From Arthrobacter antioxidans (GTDB lineage: Bacteria > Actinomycetota > Actinomycetes > Actinomycetales > Micrococcaceae), in the NCBI RefSeq assembly GCF_023100725.1, contig NZ_CP095501.1:310001-374000 (forward strand): a stretch of 64,000 nt of DNA, in the 5' to 3' direction. How positions within the stretch are numbered: position 1 is the stretch's first letter; the number at the start of each line of letters is the position of its first letter. The translations under genes and the position numbers were made by a program. Shown in pieces: positions 62,957-64,000 of the stretch. Under the pieces are notes generated by a model that was given only the letters and a program-made list of their open reading frames with translations, did not search any database and was not told the origin of the DNA.

Positions 62957-64000
62957 ATGACGAGCCAGCTGCCCACCGCCGATTTCCTCGGCTTCGAATC
63001 CCTCCTCTCCGCCCGCGAGCGCTCGAAGCTGCAGGACGTCCGGGACTTCCTGGACAAGGAGGTCTCGCCCCGCGCCGTCGACTGGTGGAACAGGGCCGAG
63101 TTCCCGCACGAGATCCTCCCGAAGCTGGCGGCCCTGCAGCTCAGCACGCCCGTGCAGCAGGGCTACAGCCATCTGTTCAGCGGACTCGTGATCGCCGAGA
63201 TGACGCGCGCGGACACGTCGATCGCGACGTTCTTCATGGTCCACCACGACCTCTTCGTCGAGGCCCTGCACACCTTCGGCAGCGCGGAGCAGAAGGCGCG
63301 GCTCCTGCAGGACGCCATGGACCTGAGTATCACCGGGGCGTTCGCGCTCACCGAGCCGCTGCACGGCTCCGACGTCGCCGGCGGCATGGCGACCACCGCC
63401 ACGCGCGACGGCGACACCTGGCTCATCAACGGCGCGAAGCGGTGGATCGGCAACGGGACGTTCTGCGACTACATGCTCCTGTGGGCGCGCGACACGGACA
63501 CAGGGGGCGTGCGGGGCTTCATCCTCGACGCCACCCTGCCCGGGGTGACGCGCACGGTCATCGGGAACAAGACCGCGCTGCGGACGGTCCAGAACGCGGA
63601 CATCACCCTGACCGACGTGCGCGTCGACGAGGCCGACCGCTTCGCCGGCATCGCGTCCTTCGAGGACACGCGGCAGCTCCTGCTCGGCTCCCGGATCCTC
63701 GTCGGCTGGCAGGCCGTCGGCCAGCAGCTGGCCGCGTTCGACGTCGCCCGGCAGTACGCCGTGGAGCGGCACCAGTTCGGCCGCCCGATCGCGGGCTTCC
63801 AGCTCGTCCAGGACCAGCTGGTCACGATGATGGGCAACACGACGGCGAGCCTCGGCGTCATGAGCCGCATCGCCCAGCTGCAGGAGCAGGGCGCGTCCGA
63901 CATGCCGCAGGCCGCCTTCGCCAAGTCCTTCACCACGGCCCGGATGCGCGAGACGGTGGCGCTCGGGCGGGGCATCCTCGGCGGGAACGGGATCGTGACG
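62957..64000 (+). CDS. Acyl-CoA dehydrogenase, N-terminal 348 residues (cut by window edge)
   Basis: The frame opens at ATG 62957, preceded by GAAAGGA, and runs off the right edge. It has the helical N-terminus (DVRDFLDKEVSPRAVDWWNR), the FAD/substrate signature ITGAFALTEPLHGSDVAGG, the beta-domain segment NGAKRWIGNGTF and the helical VERHQFGRPIAGFQLVQDQL. It oxidises acyl-CoA to enoyl-CoA with FAD. The catalytic Glu would lie past the edge or near it. The chain resembles glutaryl-/short-branched-chain-type ACADs. It follows the SDR gene in an apparent operon. Confidence 0.9.
   Translation, partial: MTSQLPTADFLGFESLLSARERSKLQDVRDFLDKEVSPRAVDWWNRAEFPHEILPKLAALQLSTPVQQGYSHLFSGLVIAEMTRADTSIATFFMVHHDLFVEALHTFGSAEQKARLLQDAMDLSITGAFALTEPLHGSDVAGGMATTATRDGDTWLINGAKRWIGNGTFCDYMLLWARDTDTGGVRGFILDATLPGVTRTVIGNKTALRTVQNADITLTDVRVDEADRFAGIASFEDTRQLLLGSRILVGWQAVGQQLAAFDVARQYAVERHQFGRPIAGFQLVQDQLVTMMGNTTASLGVMSRIAQLQEQGASDMPQAAFAKSFTTARMRETVALGRGILGGNGIVT

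Noticed and set aside
59751..62960. 1069-residue plus-strand open frame across three minus-strand genes and the SDR gene
   Set aside because: No start signal or motif; the minus-strand genes and the SDR frame carry clear family signatures.

Overview
The window reads as chromosomal DNA of a high-GC actinobacterium, most likely a Micrococcaceae member (Arthrobacter-like). This rests on the strong G/C third-position bias, a small GGAA-loop SRP RNA next to dnaX, a RamB-type regulator beside the glyoxylate-shunt genes, purS-purQ-purL order, LGFP-repeat envelope proteins, Tat and lipoprotein signals, and many start codons about 6 nt downstream of a TANNNT box (leaderless style). I see no prophage, insertion sequence, integrase or CRISPR array. 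All assignments come from reading motifs; no database search was run.

Layout. 1-3.5 kb: end of a sugar-binding protein gene and the mmsA-mmsB sugar ABC transporter, closed by a strong terminator. 3.6-5.5 kb: an ECF-type sigma factor overlapping a Pro/Ala/Gly-rich, membrane-anchored partner. 5.4-14.6 kb: a sulfur and methionine region with metY plus a CoA-binding protein under one SAM-type riboswitch, and an SsuBAC-like ABC transporter plus acetyl-CoA synthetase under a second, divergent to another CoA-binding protein. Between them is a LysM-NlpC/P60 wall hydrolase behind a c-di-AMP (ydaO-type) riboswitch. 14.5-21.2 kb: DUF1206 and DUF1990 proteins, a Tat-exported acetamidase/formamidase, and purS-purQ-purL. 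21.3-26.9 kb: a lipoprotein subtilisin-inhibitor-like protein and a large secreted subtilase. 27-36.5 kb: aspartokinase, an ABC exporter pair, recR, a very long dnaX, gluQRS and SRP RNA, then tRNA-Ser(GGA). 36.9-42.8 kb: glycosyltransferase, MpaB-type oxygenase, glutathione peroxidase, HAD phosphatase, ribokinase, and a small gene coupled to a LytR_C protein. 42.9-47.6 kb: aceB and aceA divergent from a RamB-like regulator. 47.6-50.3 kb: TetR operon with a membrane protein, a 50-aa ORF, PdxK and a DUF6328-type protein. 50.5-58.3 kb: two LGFP-repeat exported proteins (L,D-transpeptidase and SGNH hydrolase), a lipoprotein, tgt, and NUDIX-like genes. 58.3-64 kb: VOC, YdeI, saccharopine-dehydrogenase-like, GH76 and SDR genes, and an acyl-CoA dehydrogenase cut by the right edge.

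How it works together. The most coherent unit is the SAM-responsive region. In both riboswitches the 3' strand of the closing helix runs into the Shine-Dalgarno sequence of the next start codon, so translational control is the natural reading. One acts on a 28-codon leader ORF whose stop overlaps the metY start; the other acts directly on the ABC ATPase. The aceA/regulator intergenic region holds one palindrome placed to act on both promoters. Envelope biology recurs through the window: c-di-AMP-controlled hydrolase, LGFP proteins, LytR_C protein, subtilase and inhibitor.
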